Shown one piece after another: positions 16,767 through 24,746 of a stretch of 64,000 nucleotides of DNA. Position 1 is the stretch's first letter. Every line of letters begins with the position of its first letter. The stretch lies in contig JAWSVE010000003.1 in NCBI GenBank assembly GCA_033852115.1, positions 434,001 through 498,000 of the forward strand. Reading direction: 5' to 3'. Source of the stretch: JAWSVE01 sp033852115 (GTDB taxonomy: Bacteria > Pseudomonadota > Gammaproteobacteria > Pseudomonadales > Cellvibrionaceae). The notes below the pieces were generated by a model. It was not told the origin of the DNA. It searched no databases and saw nothing but the letters and a program-made list of their open reading frames with translations. The position numbers were made by a program, and so were the translations under genes.

Positions 16767-18347
16767 CTAGTGTTTGCCGTTGAACTTCTCTCGCAATTGG
16801 CGGCGCTTAATTTTTCCGCCAGCGGATCGCGGTACCTCATCGATAAACTCGATACTTCGTGGCCGCATAAAGCCTTGCAACTTTTCTTGAATAAACGCTG
16901 TGATTGAATCTCGGATTTCTTCCGTGGGCTGTTCACCTTCATTTAATTCGATAACCGCTTTAATTTCTTCGCCAAACTCTTCATTGTCAACGCCAAAGGT
17001 GGCGACATCGGCAATCGCTGAGTGACGGGATAAGACCTCATCAATTTGTGCGGGATATACGTTAACTCCACCACATATCACTAGCTCTGCGGAGCGTCCT
17101 GTTAAGTACAAAAACCCTTCTTCATCGACATGACCAATATCACCCATTGTAAATAGGTTGTCGACATAAGTTTTAGCGGTTTTCTCTGAATCTCGAAAAT
17201 ATTCAAACTGCGTTTCTTTATCTTCCGGTGCGACAAAATAAACCGTACCATCAGAGCCAACGGGAACCGGTTGCTTATCATCATCGAGTATTTTTATCTC
17301 AGCATCTTGAGCCGGCTTACCCACTGTGCCTGGATGCGCCAGCCAATCTTGCGGGGTTGAAAAAACATAGCCGCCTTCAGTTGCCGCATAATATTCGTGA
17401 ATAATTGGACCGAAGAATTCCATGGCTGCTTGTTTTACTACCACTGGACACGGCGCGGCACCATGAATTAAATAACGAAAGCTCGATAGGTCATACTGTT
17501 GTTTAACGTCATCCGGTAGCGCTAAAATTCGCTGAATCATGGTAGGCACCATATGACTGAATGTGACTTTGTATTTTTCAATAAGTCGTAATGTTTCTTC
17601 AGCGTCCCACTTATCCATAAATACACACGTGACGCCCTTTGCTAAAGGCAAGCCTAAATTAATGCTTAATGGAGCGGAATGGTAAAGGGGGCCGGTAACA
17701 AGTGACACATCGACACCAGGCTGAAACGCGCTTGTCTCATTAATTGCTTCACTCAACGGTGATGCCATGGGGCGTTTTTTTCGATAAACCCCTTTGGGCC
17801 GCCCAGTGGTACCCGATGTGTACAACATAATATTGCCACTAACGGGGTCTTCGATATTTTCCCCGCTATAGTGTTTTATTTTGGTGTTGTAGTCTGAAAA
17901 ACCTTGTAGCTCACCTGACGTTGATAAACAAAGCGCGAGGTGGTTACTTTCTTTTACTGATGTGATGGCCGCAGTACCGAAACGCGAAGCATCAACCACC
18001 AATGCTTTGGCTTCACAGTTATTTACAATATACGCGATCTCATCATCGGTGAGATGCCAGTTGATGGGCGTCATACGGAAACCAGCGCGATAGCACGCGT
18101 ATAAGGTTTCCATCATTTCGATTGAATTACCCGTCAGTACGGCGACGCCATCATCAGGTTGTAACCCATGTTCTCTAAATAACCGCGCAACTCTATTTGC
18201 GTTCGCATTTAACTCGTTAAAACTTCTTGTACCTTCAGCAGTAATGATTGCTGGAGTATCACCAAGGGTCGCGGCTAGTACGGCCATGCCCATTCCTAGC
18301 TCGGTTAAACGTTCAGCAACCGCTTCATCAAACGCAGGATTATTCAT
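16767..18347 (-). CDS. Acyl-CoA synthetase / AMP-dependent ligase
   Basis: A member of the ANL superfamily that activates a carboxylic acid as acyl-AMP and transfers it to CoA. The P-loop motif LYTSGTTGRPKGVYRKKRP, the A5 region YAATEGGYVFS, the hinge YLTGRSAELVICGGVNVYP and the C-terminal catalytic lysine region PRSAGGKIKRRQLRE are all present. I prefer the ATG at 18347, five bases after GAGG; an ATG at 18362 without a ribosome site would add five residues. No neighbour of fatty-acid metabolism is adjacent, so the substrate (probably a medium or long fatty acid) is undetermined. Confidence 0.88.
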   Translation of the reverse strand: MNNPAFDEAVAERLTELGMGMAVLAATLGDTPAIITAEGTRSFNELNANANRVARLFREHGLQPDDGVAVLTGNSIEMMETLYACYRAGFRMTPINWHLTDDEIAYIVNNCEAKALVVDASRFGTAAITSVKESNHLALCLSTSGELQGFSDYNTKIKHYSGENIEDPVSGNIMLYTSGTTGRPKGVYRKKRPMASPLSEAINETSAFQPGVDVSLVTGPLYHSAPLSINLGLPLAKGVTCVFMDKWDAEETLRLIEKYKVTFSHMVPTMIQRILALPDDVKQQYDLSSFRYLIHGAAPCPVVVKQAAMEFFGPIIHEYYAATEGGYVFSTPQDWLAHPGTVGKPAQDAEIKILDDDKQPVPVGSDGTVYFVAPEDKETQFEYFRDSEKTAKTYVDNLFTMGDIGHVDEEGFLYLTGRSAELVICGGVNVYPAQIDEVLSRHSAIADVATFGVDNEEFGEEIKAVIELNEGEQPTEEIRDSITAFIQEKLQGFMRPRSIEFIDEVPRSAGGKIKRRQLREKFNGKH

Positions 18348-18532
18348 ATTCGCCTCGGACATTGCACTTATATTTATTAATAGCTATAACGTCGATTATT
18401 ATTTCTAAGCTGGAGGATTCAAGCCTACAGGCTTCGACGTAGCTTAACCCGAATGGTTCACAGGTTCTTAAAGTACACAAGCAAAAGACGGAATACTAGA
18501 TATAGATCAAGAAGATTTTTTGAAAAAGTTGA

Positions 18533-19777
18533 CTACTGGGTTTCCAACTTCGCAAACCCTTGTTTAGCTAGCAATAGTATTGCCATCACCAACAAAAATC
18601 CCAGCGCTGCGCTTAGTAAAACAGACTGTAGACTTGCTGACACTTCCAAAAGCCCAATACACCAAGCACCAACCGCTGGAATTCCGCGAAACTGCGCGGA
18701 CCAAACACTCATCACTCGACCGCGAAAGTTATCACTGACGTAAGTCTGAATTAGCATTTGTGCTCCAGTACCAAATACAGTGACACAAGCAGATAAAATC
18801 GCAACACAAGACAAGGCAACATATAAATTATCTACATAGGTGAAAACCGCAAGCGCTATACCTGAAATTGCACTTACGACGTAAAGCGCAGTAACTAACC
18901 CTTGAGTTCTACCATGCAAAGCAATCAAAATGGCACCGACTAACGCACCAAACCCCGCCGCAGACGCAAGTGCAGCCAACCCTTCTGCCCCCATATTAAA
19001 TACTTCGTCCGCCATGCCTGCAAACAGCTCTCGGTAAGGACGAATCAAGAATGAATAGAACGCGGCAAATAAAACAATACTGCGTAAGCCACTAGAGCGT
19101 ATGATGGTGCCGAATCCATCGCGAAGGTCATACAAGAAGCTTTGCGGTTTTCGTTCGATAGGCGTTGTTGGTGGCATTTTAATACTGACGAAGACAAGCA
19201 GCAGCCCAAGGTAGCTTATCGCGTTTGCCACAAAGGCGCCCTCAACGCTGGCGAATGTAATGATGACGCCGCCAAGTGCTGGACCGATAAAAATTGCTGA
19301 CGTGAACATCATCGAAGTGATCGCCACAGCTGCTGACATATCCTCTTTCGGCACCAAGTTCGGCATAATAGACAATCGCACGGGAGCCCAGACACCTTCT
19401 AAAATTCCCATTACAATGACAAACCCGGTCAGGATTGGAATACTGATCCACCCCATGTATGTCACCAGAGCAAGCAGAAGCGCAACAATGAGCAACAAGC
19501 CTTGCGTAATATTAGCTATACGAACTCTGTCGAATTTATCGGCGAGGGGGCCGGAGACAATACTAAACGTCATATTGGCTAATGCTTCAGCTAACGCAAC
19601 AGCTCCGAGCCAAGCATAAGACTCCGTCAAGCTCCAAGCCAACCATTGGATAGCAATACGTTGTATCCAGAGCCCTAAGACAGATGCCGCGTGAGCACAA
19701 ATATAAATGGCGAAGATTCGATGACGGAGTGCGCGACCAAAGCCACTGCGGGTGATAAATTGAATGACGCGGAGCAT
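18533..19777 (-). CDS. MFS transporter (EntS-like, putative exporter)
   Basis: A 414-residue inner-membrane protein with about 12 hydrophobic segments. The pattern near the N-terminus (IYICAHAASVLGLWIQRIAI, then SLTESYAWLGAVALAEALAN) and the loop GPLADKFDRVRIA are characteristic of the MFS_3 / enterobactin-exporter-like group. Residues about 185-205 form the central cytoplasmic loop. The cargo cannot be told from the sequence, and no siderophore or resistance genes flank it. It is read from its own unit upstream of the acyl-CoA ligase, with 170 bases between them. Confidence 0.85.
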   Translation of the reverse strand: MLRVIQFITRSGFGRALRHRIFAIYICAHAASVLGLWIQRIAIQWLAWSLTESYAWLGAVALAEALANMTFSIVSGPLADKFDRVRIANITQGLLLIVALLLALVTYMGWISIPILTGFVIVMGILEGVWAPVRLSIMPNLVPKEDMSAAVAITSMMFTSAIFIGPALGGVIITFASVEGAFVANAISYLGLLLVFVSIKMPPTTPIERKPQSFLYDLRDGFGTIIRSSGLRSIVLFAAFYSFLIRPYRELFAGMADEVFNMGAEGLAALASAAGFGALVGAILIALHGRTQGLVTALYVVSAISGIALAVFTYVDNLYVALSCVAILSACVTVFGTGAQMLIQTYVSDNFRGRVMSVWSAQFRGIPAVGAWCIGLLEVSASLQSVLLSAALGFLLVMAILLLAKQGFAKLETQ

Positions 19778-19870
19778 AACGACCTGTTTTGAAACGACAA
19801 CGTAATGTCATCGCATACACGAATGAGGGTCGCAGTTTAGCACAGAGACTAAAGAAAAATTTCGAAGAAG

Positions 19871-20965
19871 TTAGCTTGTAAATAAATGTAAGTCGTGCGC
19901 CTTCGCCACCGCTTCATTGACAAGATGCCCTTCTTTAATATTTTCTCCACCAAGAAACATTCTCTCTTTAAGCGCTGACTTACCTTTGTCTGCGAGCCGC
20001 ATCACGTACGGTAGTGTTGCATTACTTAACGCTAGCGTTGATGTTCTAGCCACAGCACCGGGGATATTGGCAACGCAATAGTGAATGATGCCATCCTCCA
20101 AAAATGTTGGTTCATCATGGGTTGTTGGTCTAGAGCTTTCAAAACACCCACCTTGGTCGATGGCTACATCAACTAAAACAGTGCCTTGCTGCAAGAGCTT
20201 AAGGTTCTCACGCGTCAGCACATGTGGAGCCTTGGCACCAGAAACGAGTACAGCACCAACGATCACTTGCGACTTTTTCGCATGATTCAAAAGCGCGCTT
20301 TGGCTCGATACTTGAGTAATCACTTGACTGCCAAAAAAATTTTCCGCTTTACGTAGTGCATCAATAGAACGGTCGATTAACGTCACTCGACCACCCAATC
20401 CGAGTGCAATCTTCGCAGCTTCAGTGCCAACCATCCCTGCACCGATAATGAGTACTTCTGCAGCAGGAACGCCAGTAACCCCTCCCATTAAAATGCCGTT
20501 GCCACCATAGGGGTTTGCCAAGTATTGGGACGCCGCCTGAACCGCATACCGCCCTGCCACCTGGGACATTGGCGCAAGCAAAGGAAACCCACCGTTTTCT
20601 CCAACAATAGTTTCGTAAGCGACGCAGCTAGCGCCAGTGGCCATTAAGTCTGTTGTCAATGATTTACAGGCAGCAAGATGCAGGTAGCCGAAGACTAAGT
20701 GCTGGTCATTAATGAGCGGAATCTCTTCAGGTTGCGGCTCTTTTACTTTGACGATGAGCTCTGCACCTCTGTATACACCTTCTGCTGTGAGAATAATCTC
20801 AGCGCCAGCGCGGTGATACATTTCATCGTTAAAGCCAATTGCAGCCCCCGCATTTTGCTGCACGAGTACTTTGTGTCCACATTCACATAACTGCCTAACG
20901 TTGTCTGGCGTTAGGCCGACTCTATATTCGTGGCTTTTTATTTCCTTGGGAATACCGATGCGCAT
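19871..20965 (-). CDS. ald: Alanine dehydrogenase
   Basis: NAD-dependent interconversion of L-alanine with pyruvate and ammonium. The 364-residue protein begins MRIGIPKEIKSHEYRVGLTP, keeps the substrate-binding lysine region LIVKVKEPQPEEI (about residue 75) and VFGYLHLAACK with the catalytic His, the Rossmann glycine motif VLIIGAGMVGTEAAKIALGL, and VDVAIDQGGCFESSRPTTHD. Its start lies inside the 3' end of the macrodomain gene, a 28-base overlap that suggests coupling. Length is normal (about 370). Confidence 0.95.
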   Translation of the reverse strand: MRIGIPKEIKSHEYRVGLTPDNVRQLCECGHKVLVQQNAGAAIGFNDEMYHRAGAEIILTAEGVYRGAELIVKVKEPQPEEIPLINDQHLVFGYLHLAACKSLTTDLMATGASCVAYETIVGENGGFPLLAPMSQVAGRYAVQAASQYLANPYGGNGILMGGVTGVPAAEVLIIGAGMVGTEAAKIALGLGGRVTLIDRSIDALRKAENFFGSQVITQVSSQSALLNHAKKSQVIVGAVLVSGAKAPHVLTRENLKLLQQGTVLVDVAIDQGGCFESSRPTTHDEPTFLEDGIIHYCVANIPGAVARTSTLALSNATLPYVMRLADKGKSALKERMFLGGENIKEGHLVNEAVAKAHDLHLFTS

Positions 20966-21480
20966 AGGGACCCCGCTTGAGAGAGTTGTTGTTGGTAAAG
21001 AGCCAAAATGTCGGAATCAAAACAACAAAAGATGACGGTTTGTAGCGAGGAATCTTTCGATAGCGCATCGCGCACAGCTCCAACAGCAATCGGCACGGCT
21101 AACTTAATGGGAAAACCATAAACACCGCAGCTAATCGCAGGAAATGCAATCGAGTGAAAGTTGTTCTCTTCAGCGATGGTGATGCACGTTTGATAACAGC
21201 GCGCGAGAAGTTCTCGTTCGCCTTCGTTGCCACCTCGCCAAATAGGACCCACAGCGTGAATAATGGCTCTAGCCGGTAGGTTAAAGCCAGGCGTCAGCTT
21301 GGCACTGCCAGTGTCGCACCCCCCTAGCCGCCGGCACGCTGAATATAATTCATTGCCGGCCGCTCGATGAATCGCGCCATCAACACCGCCGCCACCAGCC
21401 AACCGCGCATTCGCAGCATTGACTATGGCATCAACATCTAGCTGCGTGATATCCCCTTTTACAACCTGCAATCTCGCCAT
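20938..21480 (-). CDS. Macrodomain O-acetyl-ADP-ribose deacetylase (YmdB-like)
   Basis: Macrodomain proteins of this class hydrolyse O-acetyl-ADP-ribose or remove ADP-ribose from proteins. Starting at the ATG at 21480 gives 180 residues, nearly all macrodomain: LQVVKGDITQLDVDAIVNAA, the catalytic loop ARLAGGGGVDGAIHRAAG (Asn and Asp), and the phosphate loop ISCGVYGFP. The frame is open 24 codons further upstream, but that part has no homology-like sequence. An AGGGGG lies before the ATG. Its 3' end overlaps ald by 28 bases; coupling an ADP-ribose enzyme to an NAD-dependent dehydrogenase is noteworthy. Confidence 0.92.
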   Translation of the reverse strand: MARLQVVKGDITQLDVDAIVNAANARLAGGGGVDGAIHRAAGNELYSACRRLGGCDTGSAKLTPGFNLPARAIIHAVGPIWRGGNEGERELLARCYQTCITIAEENNFHSIAFPAISCGVYGFPIKLAVPIAVGAVRDALSKDSSLQTVIFCCFDSDILALYQQQLSQAGSLCASVFPRK

Positions 21481-21677
21481 ACGCCCCCTGTTTATGTGGT
21501 TCACAACCCACACCCAAATATCGAAGACAAAGACTATAAAGGAGTATGGCAAAAACTAGACCATATATTAATACAAGATCGAATAAAGCCGGAGATAGAC
21601 ATTTAACGGCTAGAGAGGCCTATTGGAGTAGTTAAACGCGGTTGAAGCTCGACTTCTCCAAACTACAACCCCAGCGC

Positions 21678-22055
21678 TTAGTGGATAAGTACCTTATCTG
21701 TACTGCGGCGTCCCCTAGATTGGCGCCGGTCAGGCTGAATGGATGAGGCTCTGTAGACCGCGCGGCGATCAAAGAGCTGCCGACGCTTCATCGTGCGTCG
21801 CTCAATATGATTGCCATCGGCATCCAGCTCTTGCACCCAGGCCGTCCCCCCGGCTTGAGCTATTGCTTTAAGGTACCGCTCGGCTTCATCGTAAGCGACA
21901 CCCTTCTTAATTACCACGGGGTCACCAGACGACATACGGTCCCACTGGTGCGGTTTAAGCCCGAATGTTTTACATAAACTTGCTCGCGTGGCTGCCGCTT
22001 CCTGGGCGCTGTTAAATTTATCGACGTAAAGCACTTCGTAATTTTGCTTTAACAT
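21678..22055 (-). CDS. Hypothetical protein with Arg-Arg-rich tail, paralogue of the next gene
   Basis: I do not recognise a named family. The 125-residue protein has a globular N-terminal part (about 1-85: YEVLYVDKF, SSGDPVVIKKGVAYDEAERY) and a tail with repeated RR pairs (ERR, KRR, DRR, DRR, GRR) around YRASS. The gene 22217-22585 encodes the same layout with shared words YIDKF/YVDKF, SAGDP/SSGDP, YRASS and RGRRS, so the two are tandem paralogues. AGGAG eight bases before the ATG supports the start. The basic tail suggests binding to nucleic acid or an acidic partner; no function is assigned. Confidence 0.8.
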   Translation of the reverse strand: MLKQNYEVLYVDKFNSAQEAAATRASLCKTFGLKPHQWDRMSSGDPVVIKKGVAYDEAERYLKAIAQAGGTAWVQELDADGNHIERRTMKRRQLFDRRAVYRASSIQPDRRQSRGRRSTDKVLIH

Positions 22056-22216
22056 GCATAGTTCTCCTGTGTTAAATCCACCGCTTTAATCAATATAGCT
22101 GGCTATCAGCGAGTTTGCAGTCCCGGAAAACTAAAAATTACGATTAAGAAATGAGAGAGTAGAGACGTTACTTTAAGAAGGGATGACAAGCTGTATTACA
22201 ACCGAGAAACGACAAG

Positions 22217-22585
22217 CTAACTACGATCCGATGATCTGCGGCCGCGGTTACAACGGCGATCAGACAGCACGCTGCTGGCACGATAGCATTTGCGCCGATC
22301 TAAAAGCCCGCGGCGCTGAACGTGTCGACGATCATGGTACTTGCCATCATCTGCCGCCGGTTGGTACCAACATACGCCGCCAATACTTTCAATCACTTGC
22401 CTATAAGACTCTGCCTGTTTTTTGCCTTGGCGTTTTTTGATTAGGATTGGGTCACCCGCACTGAGCATATGGAGCGCACCATCAGACAAATTAAAACGCT
22501 GTTTAGCTTGACGATTAAAGCGAGAGACCTCACTGGGGTCGCGAAATTTATCGATGTAGATTACGTCGAATAACGGAGACTTCAT
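22217..22585 (-). CDS. Hypothetical protein with Arg-Arg-rich tail, paralogue of the previous gene
   Basis: A 122-residue protein of no named family, starting at the ATG at 22585 (MKSPLFDVIYIDKFRDPSEV). The frame is open upstream into ttcA, but homology with the paralogue begins at this ATG. The N-terminal region has LSAGDPILIKKRQGKKQAES and SIGGVCWYQ (the paralogue has QAGGTAWVQ). The tail has DRR, QRR, DRR, DRR and GRR with YRASS. It starts 43 bases after the ttcA stop and may be co-transcribed with it. Function unknown. Confidence 0.78.
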   Translation of the reverse strand: MKSPLFDVIYIDKFRDPSEVSRFNRQAKQRFNLSDGALHMLSAGDPILIKKRQGKKQAESYRQVIESIGGVCWYQPAADDGKYHDRRHVQRRGLLDRRKCYRASSVLSDRRCNRGRRSSDRS

Positions 22586-22628
22586 TGACTTACTTTTGGC
22601 TGAATCAGTTGCAACGCGGACTGTAACA

Positions 22629-23576
22629 TTAAAGTCGCACGTGCGGAATAAATTCTTCAACACCGGTGCTGTCGGACCGACCACCCTCTGGTACTCGTTG
22701 CGCCTCCGCACCTTCAAAGCTTTCGATTAAGGATAAGTCATAGTTAGGTTCAGTACTGCGATCGATCATAAGGTCAGCGAAATTAAACAACTCTCTGTCA
22801 GCCAATTGCGATGGAGACACCTTTTGCAAGGCAGAGAATATCGTTTCTGTGCGCCCTGGAAACTCTTTTTCCCAGCCCATCAACATATGTTTAATGTTTT
22901 GCCGCTGTAGATTCTCTTGAGATCCGCACAAATTACAGGGAATTATTGGGAACTGTTTAGCGTCGGCGTAGCGAATCAAATCTTTCTCGCGACAGTACGC
23001 TAAAGGGCGAATGACAATGTTACGTTTGTCATCCGACAGCAGTTTAGGTGGCATGGCTTTTAAACGACCGCCATAAAACAAATTGAGAAACAAGGTCTCA
23101 ACAATATCATCTTTATGGTGCCCTAACGCAACTTTGGTCGCCCCAATTTTTTCAGCAAAACCATATAGCGTCCCACGGCGAAGCCTAGAACACAGGCCAC
23201 ATGTCGTCTTACCTTCAGGTACAACTTCTTTGACCACGCTGTAGGTATCACGCTCAACGATATGGTAGGGAACGCCTAGACGATCGAGGTATTCTGGAAG
23301 TACATGCTCAGGAAAACCCGGCTGCTTTTGATCCATGTTCACCGCAACAACGTCGAACTCAATCGGCGCGGTTTTCTGCAGATTGAGTAAGATGTCAAGC
23401 ATGCAGAAAGAGTCTTTCCCTCCAGACAAACACACCATGACCTTATCGCCATCTTCGATCATTTTAAAATCGACAATAGCGGTGCCCACATGGCGGCGTA
23501 AACGCTTTTGCAGTTTATTGAACTCCAAGCGTTCCTTTGCGCTTGAGACCCCCGACAATAACTCTGTATTAACCAT
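22629..23576 (-). CDS. ttcA: tRNA 2-thiocytidine biosynthesis protein TtcA
   Basis: TtcA is an iron-sulfur enzyme that thiolates cytidine 32 of certain tRNAs, including tRNA-Arg species. The PP-loop VMVCLSGGKDSFCMLDIL, the CxxC pair in KTTCGLCSRLRRG and the third cysteine region FPIIPCNLCGSQENLQRQ are intact. The ATG at 23576 is chosen over a TTG at 23585, giving 315 residues, the normal length. It is divergent from the PilZ gene and followed by the paired Arg-rich proteins. Confidence 0.95.
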   Translation of the reverse strand: MVNTELLSGVSSAKERLEFNKLQKRLRRHVGTAIVDFKMIEDGDKVMVCLSGGKDSFCMLDILLNLQKTAPIEFDVVAVNMDQKQPGFPEHVLPEYLDRLGVPYHIVERDTYSVVKEVVPEGKTTCGLCSRLRRGTLYGFAEKIGATKVALGHHKDDIVETLFLNLFYGGRLKAMPPKLLSDDKRNIVIRPLAYCREKDLIRYADAKQFPIIPCNLCGSQENLQRQNIKHMLMGWEKEFPGRTETIFSALQKVSPSQLADRELFNFADLMIDRSTEPNYDLSLIESFEGAEAQRVPEGGRSDSTGVEEFIPHVRL

Positions 23577-23945
23577 AATGTCCAATTAAAAAGTTAATTA
23601 TGCAACCAAAAGGCAGAACTTAAGAATGGCGTGTATTGTAGGGGTAATTGACGAGAGTTTGAATGGTTAAATACGCGAATCACTCAGTGTCGCATTTTCG
23701 GCACGCGCTATTTAGCCCGTGACAACATTCCGGCACCGTTGGCGGTGAATATTAGTCGCTATCAGTAGAGACGGACCCAACCTAGCCAGATTGAGGCAAA
23801 CCTCTGCCGCTTCGAGTCAACCTATACTCCGGCAACCATGGCCGTGACAGCGCCTTGCATTGGCATATTGATTGCTCTAACGAACTTAGGCAACACTTTT
23901 TGAGTCTCGCTTAATAGCAGCGGATATTTTGGAGCATCATTCTTT
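23577..23945. other. Divergent intergenic region between ttcA and the PilZ gene
   Basis: This region of about 370 bases has no credible ORF. On the minus strand TTCAAA-N17-TACAAT (23635-23663) is a plausible sigma-70 promoter for ttcA, about 60 bases before its ATG. On the plus strand no convincing sigma-28 or sigma-54 element for the PilZ gene was found; a GCGGATAT near 23920 lacks a matching -35. Confidence 0.4.
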
Positions 23946-24746
23946 ATGTATCGTCAGGCATCATCGTTAATGAGTCTTTTTCAAAAAGACAGGCAGCACT
24001 CCACACAGTCAAGTCAGCATCGAGCTCTCGAGCGAGAATCAGTTCAGGAGCGACTTGCTCCATTGTTCCAACTCCAGCAAACTAGACAACTCTTGGCCGT
24101 AGACATCCTAGATGGTTTTCACCCCAACAGCTACCAGAGCATGATTGTCGGCATCGATGTATGGGACGATACACTGTGGCTAGATAGCTTTACCCCAGAG
24201 AACATCTATGAGCCAGTCAAAATTGGCGACAAACTGACGATACAGCATCGTCAACACGGCCAGATTCTAAACTTTCAGGGCCACGTAAAAATCATTACCG
24301 ACGACCGATACCCCCTTGTTGGTATCACACTCCCTGCCGAGATTGGTTATCGATCCCGACGCTTATATCCCAGGTGGCAGCCCGACGCAGGCCATAATGC
24401 GATCTGTCGCGTAACCTCTCCGATAGGTATTCCTTGGAGTGCAAAAATTATCAATTTATCAGCAGGAGGAGCACGGCTCGCGATTGCAGGCAATTTGGCG
24501 TCCCAACTGTCACGCGGTTGCTACTTTAACAAGTTACAGTTTAATTTAGATAACGCAGTCCGTCTTGAATGCGCCGCCGAGCTTAAGACATCGCGCTTCG
24601 CTAGACGGCCCTACGAACACACCCTACTGAGCATTTCACTGAGAAACATTGCGGTCAGTGATAAGATAAAAATACAAAATTATGTCTGCTATCAACTCGA
24701 AGCTGGAAATACAACGCTCATCAATGCAGCGGATAAGATACGGTAA
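23946..24746 (+). CDS. PilZ-domain c-di-GMP binding protein, FlgZ/YcgR-like
   Basis: PilZ proteins of this type bind cyclic di-GMP and slow the flagellar motor. The 266-residue protein has a YcgR-like N-terminal domain (about 50-140: MIVGIDVWDDTLWLDSFTPE) and a C-terminal PilZ domain (about 145-255) with the ligand motif RSRRLYPRW (RxxxR-like) and NLSAGGARLAI (D/NxSxxG). In Pseudomonas flgZ lies just after flgN; here about 10 kb of other genes intervene. An alternative ATG is at 23970. The last 26 bases overlap the 3' end of hsbR, which is read from the other strand. Confidence 0.85.
   Translation: MYRQASSLMSLFQKDRQHSTQSSQHRALERESVQERLAPLFQLQQTRQLLAVDILDGFHPNSYQSMIVGIDVWDDTLWLDSFTPENIYEPVKIGDKLTIQHRQHGQILNFQGHVKIITDDRYPLVGITLPAEIGYRSRRLYPRWQPDAGHNAICRVTSPIGIPWSAKIINLSAGGARLAIAGNLASQLSRGCYFNKLQFNLDNAVRLECAAELKTSRFARRPYEHTLLSISLRNIAVSDKIKIQNYVCYQLEAGNTTLINAADKIR

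Noticed and set aside
16553..18362. tRNA-Arg as an integration site of a genomic island
   Set aside because: No integrase and no duplicated tRNA 3' end noticed in the window; kept only as a weak suggestion in the findings.
22183..22440. 85-residue plus-strand ORF
   Set aside because: It lies opposite the Arg-rich paralogue gene, whose frame is supported by its tandem partner.
23900..23945. GCGGATAT as a sigma-28 -10 element for the PilZ gene
   Set aside because: The -35 region does not match TAAA at the needed distance.
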